DNA of 5,749 bases from Paludibacteraceae bacterium (GTDB lineage: Bacteria > Bacteroidota > Bacteroidia > Bacteroidales > Paludibacteraceae). The notes under the pieces were generated by a model. The model saw only the letters and a list, made by a program, of their open reading frames with translations, was not told the origin of the DNA and did no database searches. Below are positions 1 to 5,749 of this stretch, piece after piece. Positions within the stretch are counted from its first letter, which is position 1. Every line of letters begins with the position of its first letter. Location: positions 1-5,749 of the forward strand of contig JAGCIZ010000170.1 in NCBI GenBank assembly GCA_017648235.1, in the 5' to 3' direction. Made by a program: the position numbers and the translations under genes.

Positions 1-891
1 AATGATACGCTGACTTATCTCATCCAATCTGCTATGGCTAACAAATGGTCCTCCCATTAAACTTCCGTTACACATTTTCCACAAACCTCTAACCTCGGCA
101 CAATAAGCATTATTGAGCAAAAATTCATGCAAAACGGGTTGCTCGTAATAAGTTTCTGTTCCCATATAGGAACCTTCTTCCGGACCAGGCACATTCTCCT
201 TCAACACAGAATCCCTTTTTTCTATCAATTTTTCGAGCGTGAACATCTCTTGCGAAGTATATGGGTAAGAATAAATCACAATATCTTGACGAGTCTTTGA
301 ACTTGCATTGGTAAACCATACAAAGTTTTCTCCCTCTTTTATTTGACACATATCTAAAGGAATATTAATTTCAATTCCAAACATTTCTTTAGCCTTTTGA
401 GAAAATGCCGCATTGTGTTTCTTTTTGAGATAAGCAGAAAACCTCTCTCTTTCCATCTCTACAAAGTAGCGAATTATTTTCTCTTGCTCTTTTTTCACTA
501 TAAGTTCCAATTCTTCTTGATTTGGAGAATTTAGAGAAACAATAGCCTGTGTTTTTGCCCAACGTTCTTTTGCGTAAACTACTTTAGCTTGAGTATATTT
601 TTCAGGAGAAATCGAAACAATAACCAAGTTGCGAGCTGGACGCAAATAACTATCAAAATTAGCATGAGGAACATGAGATATTTTGAACATTGGTTCCGAT
701 TGTGGCAGATTTGGGACATCTGTGTTCAGCATATCAAAAATTGCTTTACCACATGGCTGATTCCAATCCTTATCGTCAATTACAACTAATACTTCAAAGG
801 CTGTTCCCGAAGCATTTGGTAAAAGTCTACCATTATCTACACAACCAAAAAACAAAAAAGCTATTGCAACTAAAAAAATTCCTTTTCTCAT
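1..891 (-). CDS. DUF4837-like lipoprotein (3' end outside window)
   Basis: An open frame runs from an ATG at 891 to the left edge without a stop, giving 297 residues; the C-terminus is missing. The N-terminus is a lipoprotein signal: MRK, a hydrophobic stretch at residues 5-15, then FFGC with the lipidated cysteine at 17. The residues after it (VDN) are not a strong acidic surface-export signal, so the inner face of the outer membrane or the periplasm is my guess. The mature part shows FEVLVVIDD (32-40), DVPNLPQSE (58-66), a charged helical middle (about 125-170) and MGGPFVSHSRLDE (279-291), which I recognise as the pattern of Bacteroidetes DUF4837. The function of that family is unknown to me. 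Start choice: it is the only ATG that keeps the signal peptide, and it lies about 25 nt downstream of a -7 box. It is divergent from the sigma-54 regulator. Confidence 0.8.
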   Translation of the reverse strand, partial: MRKGIFLVAIAFLFFGCVDNGRLLPNASGTAFEVLVVIDDKDWNQPCGKAIFDMLNTDVPNLPQSEPMFKISHVPHANFDSYLRPARNLVIVSISPEKYTQAKVVYAKERWAKTQAIVSLNSPNQEELELIVKKEQEKIIRYFVEMERERFSAYLKKKHNAAFSQKAKEMFGIEINIPLDMCQIKEGENFVWFTNASSKTRQDIVIYSYPYTSQEMFTLEKLIEKRDSVLKENVPGPEEGSYMGTETYYEQPVLHEFLLNNAYCAEVRGLWKMCNGSLMGGPFVSHSRLDEISQRII

Positions 892-916
892 AATCACAAA
901 AAAATAATATCCTGTC

Positions 917-925
917 GCAAAGATA
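917..925 (-). promoter_or_regulatory. Bacteroidetes -7 box for the lipoprotein gene
   Basis: Read on the minus strand this is TATCTTTGC, a full match to the Bacteroidetes primary-sigma -7 consensus TAnnTTTG followed by C. It lies 25 nt upstream of the ATG at 891, which would leave a leader of roughly 20 nt. No TTG-type -33 element is seen 19-21 nt further upstream, so the call rests on the -7 match and the position. Confidence 0.55.
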
Positions 926-969
926 GAAAATTTTGCTTTTGATGTTTAATTTTTTCTATTCACTATTTT

Positions 970-978
970 TATCTTTGC
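970..978 (+). promoter_or_regulatory. Bacteroidetes -7 box for the sigma-54 activator gene
   Basis: TATCTTTGC matches the Bacteroidetes -7 consensus TAnnTTTG and ends 32 nt before the ATG at 1011. The nearest TTTTG (937-941) is about 28 nt upstream, too far for a canonical -33 element. Its position downstream of the longer open frame's first possible start argues that translation begins at 1011, not at 933. Confidence 0.55.
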
Positions 979-1010
979 TACCCAAAAAGCATACAAAAAA
1001 CACCTTTTTT

Positions 1011-2168
1011 ATGGCAAAAATTTTAATCATCGACGATGAGCGAAGCATTCGCAATACGTTGAAAGATATTCTAGAAGTAGAAGGATATAACATCGATGTT
1101 GCAGAAAATGGATTTGAGGCTCTCAAATCATTAGAAAAAAACGAATATCAAGTTATCTTTTCCGATATAAAGATGCCACAAATGGACGGCATTGAATTAT
1201 TGCAAAAAATCAAAGAAAAAGAGATTGAAAGTCCCGTTATCATGATTTCTGGGCATGGAAATATAGAAACAGCTGTCGATTGCATAAAAAAAGGCGCCTA
1301 CGATTTTATTGAGAAACCAATAGATTTGAATCGGCTACTGATAGTTGTTCGAAATGCCTTAAACCAAAAGAAACAAACCTCAGAAATAAAACATCTAAAG
1401 AAGAAAATTGACAAAAAATATGAAATGATTGGAAAGTCTCCTTCAATAGAACGTTTGCGAAAAATGATTTCCACCATTGCTCCAATAGACGCACGGGTAT
1501 TGATTACAGGAGAGAATGGAACTGGGAAAGAAGTTGTAGCGCGACAGATCTTTCTACAAAGCAATCGATCAAATATGCCTTTTGTGGAAGTAAACTGCGC
1601 TGCAATTCCATCAGAACTAATTGAAAGTGAGCTTTTTGGACACGAAAAAGGAGCTTTTACCTCTGCTATTAAACAAAGAATAGGAAAGTTCGAACAAGCA
1701 GATGGAGGAACAATCTTTCTCGACGAGATAGGCGATATGGCTCTTTCCGCTCAAGCCAAAGTATTACGATGTTTGCAAGAGAATGTTATTTCTCCTGTTG
1801 GTAGCGATAAATTAACAAAAATCAATGTACGCGTAATTGCCGCCACAAATAAAAACTTAAAAGAAGAAATAAAAAAAGGCAATTTCAGAGAAGATCTTTT
1901 TCATCGTCTAAATGTTATCCCTCTTCATGTCGACAAATTAGAAGATAGAAAAAATGATATTCCTCTTCTTATTGAACATTTCTCCACCTTAATATGTGCA
2001 GAGCAAGGTATCCCAACGAAAACCTTCGACGAATCCGCAATTGAGACGCTAAAAAATTACTCGTGGCCTGGAAATATTCGAGAACTCAGGAACATTGTTG
2101 AACGGCTAATTATCCTTTGCGAAAACACAATCAGTGCCGAAGACGTAAATATGTATATAAATTTCTAG
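1011..2168 (+). CDS. Sigma-54-dependent response regulator (NtrC/NtrX type) lacking a Fis DNA-binding domain
   Basis: This is a two-component regulator that would use ATP hydrolysis to open sigma-54 promoters once phosphorylated. It has 385 residues from the ATG at 1011. The receiver domain (about 3-120) has the acidic pair D8/D9, phospho-acceptor D52, S80 and K102. The AAA+ domain (about 138-365) has the Walker A motif GENGTGKE (167-174), a GAFTSA sigma-54 contact loop (214-219), Walker B IFLDE (235-239), R293/R299 in FREDLFHRL (292-300) as candidate arginine finger region, and the sensor II segment WPGNIRELR (352-360). The chain ends about 20 residues after that, so the usual C-terminal Fis-type helix-turn-helix is absent. 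Short forms like this are, from memory, common in Bacteroidetes and also known in CtcC and FlgR. An in-frame upstream extension to 933 is rejected because it runs through the promoter and the receiver fold starts at MAKILIIDDE. No histidine kinase gene lies beside it in the window, so its partner is unknown. Confidence 0.93.
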   Translation: MAKILIIDDERSIRNTLKDILEVEGYNIDVAENGFEALKSLEKNEYQVIFSDIKMPQMDGIELLQKIKEKEIESPVIMISGHGNIETAVDCIKKGAYDFIEKPIDLNRLLIVVRNALNQKKQTSEIKHLKKKIDKKYEMIGKSPSIERLRKMISTIAPIDARVLITGENGTGKEVVARQIFLQSNRSNMPFVEVNCAAIPSELIESELFGHEKGAFTSAIKQRIGKFEQADGGTIFLDEIGDMALSAQAKVLRCLQENVISPVGSDKLTKINVRVIAATNKNLKEEIKKGNFREDLFHRLNVIPLHVDKLEDRKNDIPLLIEHFSTLICAEQGIPTKTFDESAIETLKNYSWPGNIRELRNIVERLIILCENTISAEDVNMYINF

Positions 2169-2180
2169 AGAAACAGCTTA

Positions 2181-2390
2181 TTAAAATAGAGTTGGATGAT
2201 CTTCTTCAAGTTGACGAATCACAGCAAGCATCACTAGTTCTCGCAAAAAACGAGATTGGTTTTTTACTCGATACTTTCTCACATACCTATCAAAGGCTTT
2301 TTTTTCCTCATCATTGAGCAGAAAAGTCATGCGATTTTTCCGACTAAGAGTTGGACGATTGGATGGTTTAAGTACTTTTTTTCTAGGCAT
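2181..2390 (-). CDS. Small basic ribbon-helix-helix-like protein
   Basis: A 69-residue protein rich in basic residues (18 K/R against 8 D/E). The basic N-terminal arm (1-20) is followed by a candidate strand RMTFLLN (20-26), a helix starting DEEKKAF (27-41), a short VKNQ turn and a second helix SRFLREL onward (46-62). This strand-helix-helix order is that of ribbon-helix-helix (Arc/MetJ/CopG) DNA-binding proteins, which act as dimers. The tail EEDHPTLF resembles small conserved Bacteroidales proteins I recall, but I cannot name a family. Its ATG overlaps the kinase gene's stop by 8 nt (ATGCCTAG), which suggests translational coupling and supports the gene being real. No toxin gene accompanies it. 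It could regulate its own operon; that is inference. Its stop is 12 bp from the convergent regulator's stop. Confidence 0.72.
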   Translation of the reverse strand: MPRKKVLKPSNRPTLSRKNRMTFLLNDEEKKAFDRYVRKYRVKNQSRFLRELVMLAVIRQLEEDHPTLF

Positions 2391-3354
2391 AGATCGCTCT
2401 TTTTATTTCATCCCAAGTTTCGTTATCCATTTTTGTGCCCACCACTTGCACAATTTTGCTCGCTACAAGAGAGCCAATTTCTCCACATCGTTGCAAATTA
2501 AAACCATTTGCCAAACCAAACAAAAATCCTGATGCATACAAATCACCGGCACCAGTTGTATCAACTGCATTTACAGGATTAGTTTTTATGATAAAAAGTT
2601 CGTCTCCAGATTTTACATAAGAGCCCCTTTTCCCGACTTTCACAACAGCAATTTCGCACATAGCAGCTATCGTCTCAACTGATTTTTCTGCAGATTCTCC
2701 AGTGAGAGCAACAGCTTCTTCTTCATTTGCAAAAACTATGTCAATAAACTCTGTCAATAACTCTTTCAAAAAAGACAAATTAGATTCTACAACATTGAAA
2801 CTTGCCAAATCAATTGAAAGTTTTAATCCGCATTTTTTTGCCGTTTCTGCAATTTTCCAAATCAACTGATGATTTTGCACCAAATAACCTTCAATATGAA
2901 GAATATCGTAACCATCGAACATTTCTGAAACTATCTCGTCTGCATGCAACCCACTTGCTGCTCCAAGATGAGTATTCATGGTTCGTTCCCCATCTGGAGA
3001 AATAAGTACCAAACATCTTCCCGAATAAAGTTCCGAAAGCAGAAGTTGCTCTTTTACATTACAACTTTGGATGTCATTCTTGAAAAAATCTCCAACTTCA
3101 TCGTTTCCTATTTTTCCAATAAATTTTGCATCAACACCAAGATTTCCAAGTCCAGATATTGTATTTGCGGAAGAGCCTCCACGAACCATTTTCTTTTCTA
3201 AATCTACTGTTAAGTTGCCTATCTCTTGCATTTTTTGAGCACCAATCAACTGCATGCCGCCCTTCAACAAGTTCAAAGAATCCAACACTGCATCCGATTT
3301 GATAATCGAAAGTACATCTACCAAAGCATTTCCTATTGCTACAATTTTTTTCAT
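2383..3354 (-). CDS. PfkB-family kinase, adenosine-kinase-like
   Basis: A 323-residue ribokinase-superfamily enzyme that would transfer phosphate from ATP to a sugar or nucleoside hydroxyl in the cytoplasm. Visible features are the N-terminal strand MKKIVAIGNALVDV (1-14), the substrate-side glycine motif RGGSSANT (58-65), the lid region with SPDGERTMNTHLGAA (119-133), the NEEEA segment (210-214), and the C-terminal PfkB signature DTTGAGD (265-271), whose final Asp is the catalytic base. The pattern fits the group usually annotated adenosine kinase in Bacteroidales, but the substrate is not decided by sequence. I chose the ATG at 3354 because family members begin with this strand; a GTG at 3378 would add eight residues and overlap the upstream gene. 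It lies 14 nt after the glycosyltransferase stop and overlaps the next gene by 8 nt, so all three are probably co-transcribed. Confidence 0.88.
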   Translation of the reverse strand: MKKIVAIGNALVDVLSIIKSDAVLDSLNLLKGGMQLIGAQKMQEIGNLTVDLEKKMVRGGSSANTISGLGNLGVDAKFIGKIGNDEVGDFFKNDIQSCNVKEQLLLSELYSGRCLVLISPDGERTMNTHLGAASGLHADEIVSEMFDGYDILHIEGYLVQNHQLIWKIAETAKKCGLKLSIDLASFNVVESNLSFLKELLTEFIDIVFANEEEAVALTGESAEKSVETIAAMCEIAVVKVGKRGSYVKSGDELFIIKTNPVNAVDTTGAGDLYASGFLFGLANGFNLQRCGEIGSLVASKIVQVVGTKMDNETWDEIKRAIYA

Positions 3355-3368
3355 CTCCAAACTCTCTT

Positions 3369-4517
3369 TTATTTCCACTTATAAAGTTGATTTCTTTTTC
3401 TAAAAAGCTTATTTCTACTTTTTAGAAATAAACTTATCAAGGGCAAAAGGATATCAAAAAGAAGAACATCAACATGAAAGACACGCTCCACTTGAGCAAT
3501 TTTTCTATATGAAAGATTGAATATAACAACTTGGAGTGCTAATCTCAATAAAAAAAGAGACAACGCTATTGACCCTGAAATAGGATTCCAGAAACAAAGC
3601 GACAAAACAAAAAAAGCATAAAACAAGGTTCGAGTTCCAAGTTCACCTGCTATTCTGCACAAATCATTTTTTTTGTACATTGACGAAGTTGATAGATGCC
3701 TATCCTTTTGAGAAAGCCACTCCTTGAAAGTTTGTTTTGGAACAGAATAAGTCACACTTTGTGTAGAAGTTTCTATTCTCGTATTTTTTGCCGTTGCCCA
3801 AGCATTTACAAACAAATCATCGTCACCCGACTGAACATGCAAGAAACCTGCAAATCCTTTATGCGAAATAAAAGTAGATTTACGATAAGCAAGGTTCCTA
3901 CCAACTCCCATATAAGGTTTTCCCGCAAAGGCGAAACCTAAATACTGTAACGCAATGGTAAGCGTATCATATGAAATCAGGCGGTTAACAAAACTTTTCT
4001 CATACATGTACAATCCACAACCAAGAACAAACTCCGTTTCAGGAGTAAAGTTCTTTACCATTTCACTGATCCACTGACGACTTACAGCTTTACAATCTGC
4101 ATCAGTAAAAAGCAAAATCTCGTTTTTAGCGGCCTTAATACCAAGAGTTAATCCTAATTTTTTACGGCTAATAATCTCTGTCGATTGAGGAATGTACGTC
4201 TCATACAAGTTACAGTATTTTTGCTTAAATACAGACAATACTTCACTTGTAGTATCTGTGGAGCCATCATTAACTACAATAACTTCAAAATTTGGATAAT
4301 CTTGTTCTAAAATAGAAGGAAGAAACTTTTGCAAATTTTCTGATTCATCTTTTGAGCAAATAACAACAGAAACAGGAGGTTGCTCTGTCAGGAAATTAGA
4401 CTTACCTTTCCTTTGTTTTCTTTCCGCCCAAAAGACAACAAGAAAATAGCGCAAATAATAATATACTTGAAAACAAAAAACAACTATCAGACCAAGTGCA
4501 AAAATATTTCCTAACAT
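3369..4517 (-). CDS. Membrane-bound family 2 glycosyltransferase
   Basis: A 382-residue inner-membrane enzyme that would transfer a sugar from a nucleotide-sugar to an unknown lipid or polysaccharide acceptor. An N-terminal membrane segment (about 5-29) is followed by a basic stretch and a GT-A domain starting at PVSVVICSKDE (48-58). Catalytic features are VNDGSTD (82-88), the metal-binding DAD (139-141), the acid cluster GDDDLF (231-236) and QKDRH (270-274) in the place of the QxxRW motif of processive enzymes. Two hydrophobic regions near 295-335 and 345-365 give a membrane-anchored C-terminus, and the chain ends in a basic tail. The topology is similar to polysaccharide-building GT2 enzymes, but the R-H in place of R-W and the small number of membrane segments do not indicate a specific product. 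The ATG at 4517 follows the lysA stop by 10 nt, so it is likely translated from the same mRNA. Confidence 0.88.
   Translation of the reverse strand: MLGNIFALGLIVVFCFQVYYYLRYFLVVFWAERKQRKGKSNFLTEQPPVSVVICSKDESENLQKFLPSILEQDYPNFEVIVVNDGSTDTTSEVLSVFKQKYCNLYETYIPQSTEIISRKKLGLTLGIKAAKNEILLFTDADCKAVSRQWISEMVKNFTPETEFVLGCGLYMYEKSFVNRLISYDTLTIALQYLGFAFAGKPYMGVGRNLAYRKSTFISHKGFAGFLHVQSGDDDLFVNAWATAKNTRIETSTQSVTYSVPKQTFKEWLSQKDRHLSTSSMYKKNDLCRIAGELGTRTLFYAFFVLSLCFWNPISGSIALSLFLLRLALQVVIFNLSYRKIAQVERVFHVDVLLFDILLPLISLFLKSRNKLFRKRNQLYKWK
3397..3431 (-). repeat. Overlapping inverted repeats inside the glycosyltransferase 3' end
   Basis: TTTCTAAAAAG (3397-3407) is the exact reverse complement of CTTTTTAGAAA (3418-3428). 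TTATTTCTA (3409-3417) is the exact reverse complement of TAGAAATAA (3423-3431). The two stems (11 bp with a 10-nt loop, and 9 bp with a 5-nt loop) share 3423-3428 and so exclude each other. The stretch codes for the basic tail of the glycosyltransferase, about 28-60 nt before its stop. Pairs are nearly all A-U, so stability would be low and a regulatory role is only possible. Confidence 0.35.
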
Positions 4518-4527
4518 CTCTTCTCTA

Positions 4528-5676
4528 TTAGAAAAAATAGGATTTAGGCAACTCTCTCAAGTTATAGCGAGATGCCATTATTTCTCCGTACGCTCCTGCT
4601 GAACGCAAAGCTAGCAAATCCCCACGTTTGGCAGCATTCATCGTATAATCCTTAGCAAAAGTATCACTCGATTCACAAATTGGACCTACAATATCATACT
4701 TTTCCTCTAATCCACAAGAAGTCACATTCTCAATATGATGATAAGCTTGATACAACGCTGGACGTATTAAATCTGTCATTCCTGCGTCAACAATAGCAAA
4801 TTGCTTACTAGTACCTTTCTTCACATAAAGAACTTTTGTTATCAAACTTCCACAAGGAGCCACAACGGATCTTCCTAATTCAAAATGCACGATTTGATCT
4901 TTTTCTTTCTTCAAATAATCGTTAAACACCTTAAAATAAGAATCAAAATCCGCAATAGGAACATGATTTGGATGTTGATAATTTATTCCCAAGCCTCCTC
5001 CCACATTAATATGCTGACAACGAATATTCTTTTCCCTTAGAAAATCTTGCAACTCGTTTATTTTAATGCAGAGATCCTGAAAAGCAGACATATCCGTAAT
5101 CTGAGAACCTATATGAAAATGAAGCCCAACAAGTTTGACATTGCTAAGTTTTTTCAGTAACACAACTACTTGTGGCAACGATTCAATAGAAAATCCAAAT
5201 TTATTCTCGTTCAATCCTGTTGTGATATATGAATGAGTATGCGCATCTACATTTGGATTTATTCGCAAAGCCACACGAGCAATTTTGTTTTTTTGAGAAG
5301 CCAAATCGTTGATATTTTCCAATTCTGGTTCCGACTCAACATTAAAACAAAAAATATCATTATCCAACGCCAACTCTATTTCCCAATCGGCCTTGCCCAC
5401 TCCTGCAAACACAATTTTATCAGAAGGGAAACCTGCCTTAATAGCAGCTCTTACTTCTCCCCCACTTACACAATCTGCTCCTAAATTCGCAGAACAAATC
5501 ATCTGTAAAATCGTAGGATTTGCATTTGCTTTAACCGCATAATGCACATGATAGCCATATTTTTTCGACTCTGCATTTATAGCATCCAACGTTTTTTGCA
5601 ACAACTCCTTGTCGTAAGCATAAAACGGAGTTTGTAACTCACGAAACTTCTCTATAGGAAAAGAACCTTTAATCAT
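4528..5676 (-). CDS. lysA: Diaminopimelate decarboxylase
   Basis: This PLP enzyme converts meso-diaminopimelate to L-lysine and CO2, the last step of the pathway, in the cytoplasm. At 382 residues it is slightly shorter than many homologues (about 400-420). The fold type III barrel carries the PLP lysine K49 in YAVKANAN (46-53), HIGSQ (188-192), the phosphate-binding VGGGLG (225-230) and ELGRS (266-270, where many homologues have EPGR). The C-terminal domain has DAGMTDLIRPALY (297-309), the GPICESSD motif (331-338) with active-site C335-region residues CES (334-336), and the tyrosine of AYGEIMASRYN (362-372). Nothing essential is missing. The ATG at 5676 follows the upstream stop by only 3 nt, which fixes the start and implies coupling with the probable lysC. 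The start has no clear Shine-Dalgarno sequence. Confidence 0.95.
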   Translation of the reverse strand: MIKGSFPIEKFRELQTPFYAYDKELLQKTLDAINAESKKYGYHVHYAVKANANPTILQMICSANLGADCVSGGEVRAAIKAGFPSDKIVFAGVGKADWEIELALDNDIFCFNVESEPELENINDLASQKNKIARVALRINPNVDAHTHSYITTGLNENKFGFSIESLPQVVVLLKKLSNVKLVGLHFHIGSQITDMSAFQDLCIKINELQDFLREKNIRCQHINVGGGLGINYQHPNHVPIADFDSYFKVFNDYLKKEKDQIVHFELGRSVVAPCGSLITKVLYVKKGTSKQFAIVDAGMTDLIRPALYQAYHHIENVTSCGLEEKYDIVGPICESSDTFAKDYTMNAAKRGDLLALRSAGAYGEIMASRYNLRELPKSYFF

Positions 5677-5679
5677 TAT

Positions 5680-5749
5680 TTATTTTTGTTTAAAGAGTTT
5701 ATCGCTCAACGCATTAAGGGCTTTTACTTTATCTTCTTTTTTCACCAAA
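5680..5749 (-). CDS. lysC: C-terminal tail of a probable aspartate kinase (5' part outside window)
   Basis: A frame enters from the right edge and ends with TAA at 5680-5682. It gives 22 complete codons: LVKKEDKVKALNAL followed by SDKLFKQK. The K-x-K-A-L-x-A-L-x-x-x-L-F pattern is the usual end of monofunctional aspartate kinases, in the last helix of the second ACT domain, and the position directly before lysA fits because lysC-lysA pairs are common in Bacteroidetes. Aspartate kinase catalyses the first, usually feedback-inhibited step of lysine synthesis. Only the tail is visible, so catalytic and regulatory residues cannot be checked; the call rests on the tail motif and the context. Confidence 0.6.
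   Translation of the reverse strand, partial: LVKKEDKVKALNALSDKLFKQK

Larger units (their letters stand above)
917..978. repeat. Inverted repeat formed by the two -7 boxes
   Basis: GCAAAGATA at 917-925 and TATCTTTGC at 970-978 are perfect 9-bp reverse complements separated by 44 bp; extending inward to 14 bp gives 12 matching positions. The simplest reading is two promoters sharing one consensus. With 44 bp between the boxes, the two -33 regions would fall on nearly the same bases (about 943-952), so polymerase could probably occupy only one direction at a time. Confidence 0.6.
892..1010. other. Divergent intergenic region
   Basis: These 119 bp separate the divergent lipoprotein and sigma-54 activator genes and form the only sizeable non-coding stretch in the window. 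It is very AT-rich with A and T runs. It contains one Bacteroidetes-type -7 element facing each gene (listed separately). I see no clear -33 TTTG element at the usual distance for either, no ribosome binding site of the AGGAGG type, no riboswitch-like fold and no tRNA. Confidence 0.75.

Noticed and set aside
125..349. Minus-strand frame of 74 residues
   Set aside because: It lies in another frame inside the lipoprotein gene, which has the signal peptide and family motifs.
589..893. Two plus-strand frames of 66 and 67 residues antisense to the lipoprotein gene
   Set aside because: No recognisable domain, and fully covered by the well-supported minus-strand gene.
933..1010. In-frame N-terminal extension of the sigma-54 regulator by 26 residues
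   Set aside because: It would begin with TTG, run through the -7 box and add a hydrophobic stretch not expected before a receiver domain, which starts properly at the ATG at 1011.
2162..2173. TTTCT-AG-AGAAA as a terminator for the sigma-54 regulator gene
   Set aside because: The 2-nt loop cannot form a hairpin, the stem is AT-rich and no U tract follows.
2117..2532. Three plus-strand frames of 66-81 residues
   Set aside because: They are antisense to the ribbon-helix-helix-like and kinase genes, have low-complexity composition and no motif.
3355..3378. GTG start for the PfkB kinase, eight residues longer
   Set aside because: Family members start at the MKK-x-x-x-IGNALVD strand, and the extension would overlap the glycosyltransferase gene; not fully excluded.
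1..5749. Sigma-54 promoter (TGGCAC-N5-TTGCA) as a target of the activator
   Set aside because: Partial GGCA matches such as near 704 and 5173 lack the TTGC half at the right spacing; found by eye only.
1..5749. CRISPR array, insertion sequence, tRNA or defence system
   Set aside because: No spaced direct repeats, transposase motifs, cloverleaf or known defence domains were seen; nearly all sequence is taken by housekeeping-type genes.

Overview
The window reads as chromosomal DNA from an AT-rich member of the Bacteroidetes, most likely the order Bacteroidales. Four things support this. Position 1-891 (minus) encodes a lipoprotein resembling the Bacteroidetes family DUF4837. The lysine-pathway and PfkB proteins have the sequence style of Bacteroidales homologues. 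Most start codons lack a clear Shine-Dalgarno sequence. The one large intergenic region carries two matches to the Bacteroidetes -7 promoter element TAnnTTTG. Genus and species cannot be told from this stretch.

Layout. On the left, a lipoprotein gene (minus strand, 3' end outside the window) and a sigma-54 activator/response regulator gene (plus strand) diverge from a 119-bp intergenic region at 892-1010. That region holds one -7 box for each gene, and the two boxes form a perfect 9-bp inverted repeat. The regulator ends 12 bp from a gene of the opposite strand. From there to the right edge all genes lie on the minus strand and are tightly packed, in transcription order: the tail of a probable aspartate kinase (lysC), diaminopimelate decarboxylase (lysA), a membrane family 2 glycosyltransferase, a PfkB/adenosine-kinase-like sugar or nucleoside kinase, and a 69-residue ribbon-helix-helix-like protein. 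Gaps are 3, 10 and 14 nt, and the last pair overlaps by 8 nt, so this looks like one operon.

Function. The lysC-lysA pair supplies the first and last steps of the diaminopimelate route to lysine. The glycosyltransferase and kinase are probably co-transcribed with it, but nothing in the sequence ties their chemistry to lysine. The small DNA-binding-like protein at the operon's end could be a regulator, possibly of its own operon; that is inference. The sigma-54 activator has intact receiver and AAA+ domains but stops right after the AAA+ module, with no Fis-type DNA-binding domain.

Overall this is ordinary core-genome sequence. I see no mobile element, CRISPR array, RNA gene, toxin-antitoxin pair or defence system. 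There is no gene-free stretch longer than 300 bases. The points most worth a second look are the activator without a DNA-binding domain, the mirrored divergent promoters, and the small basic protein overlapping the kinase gene.
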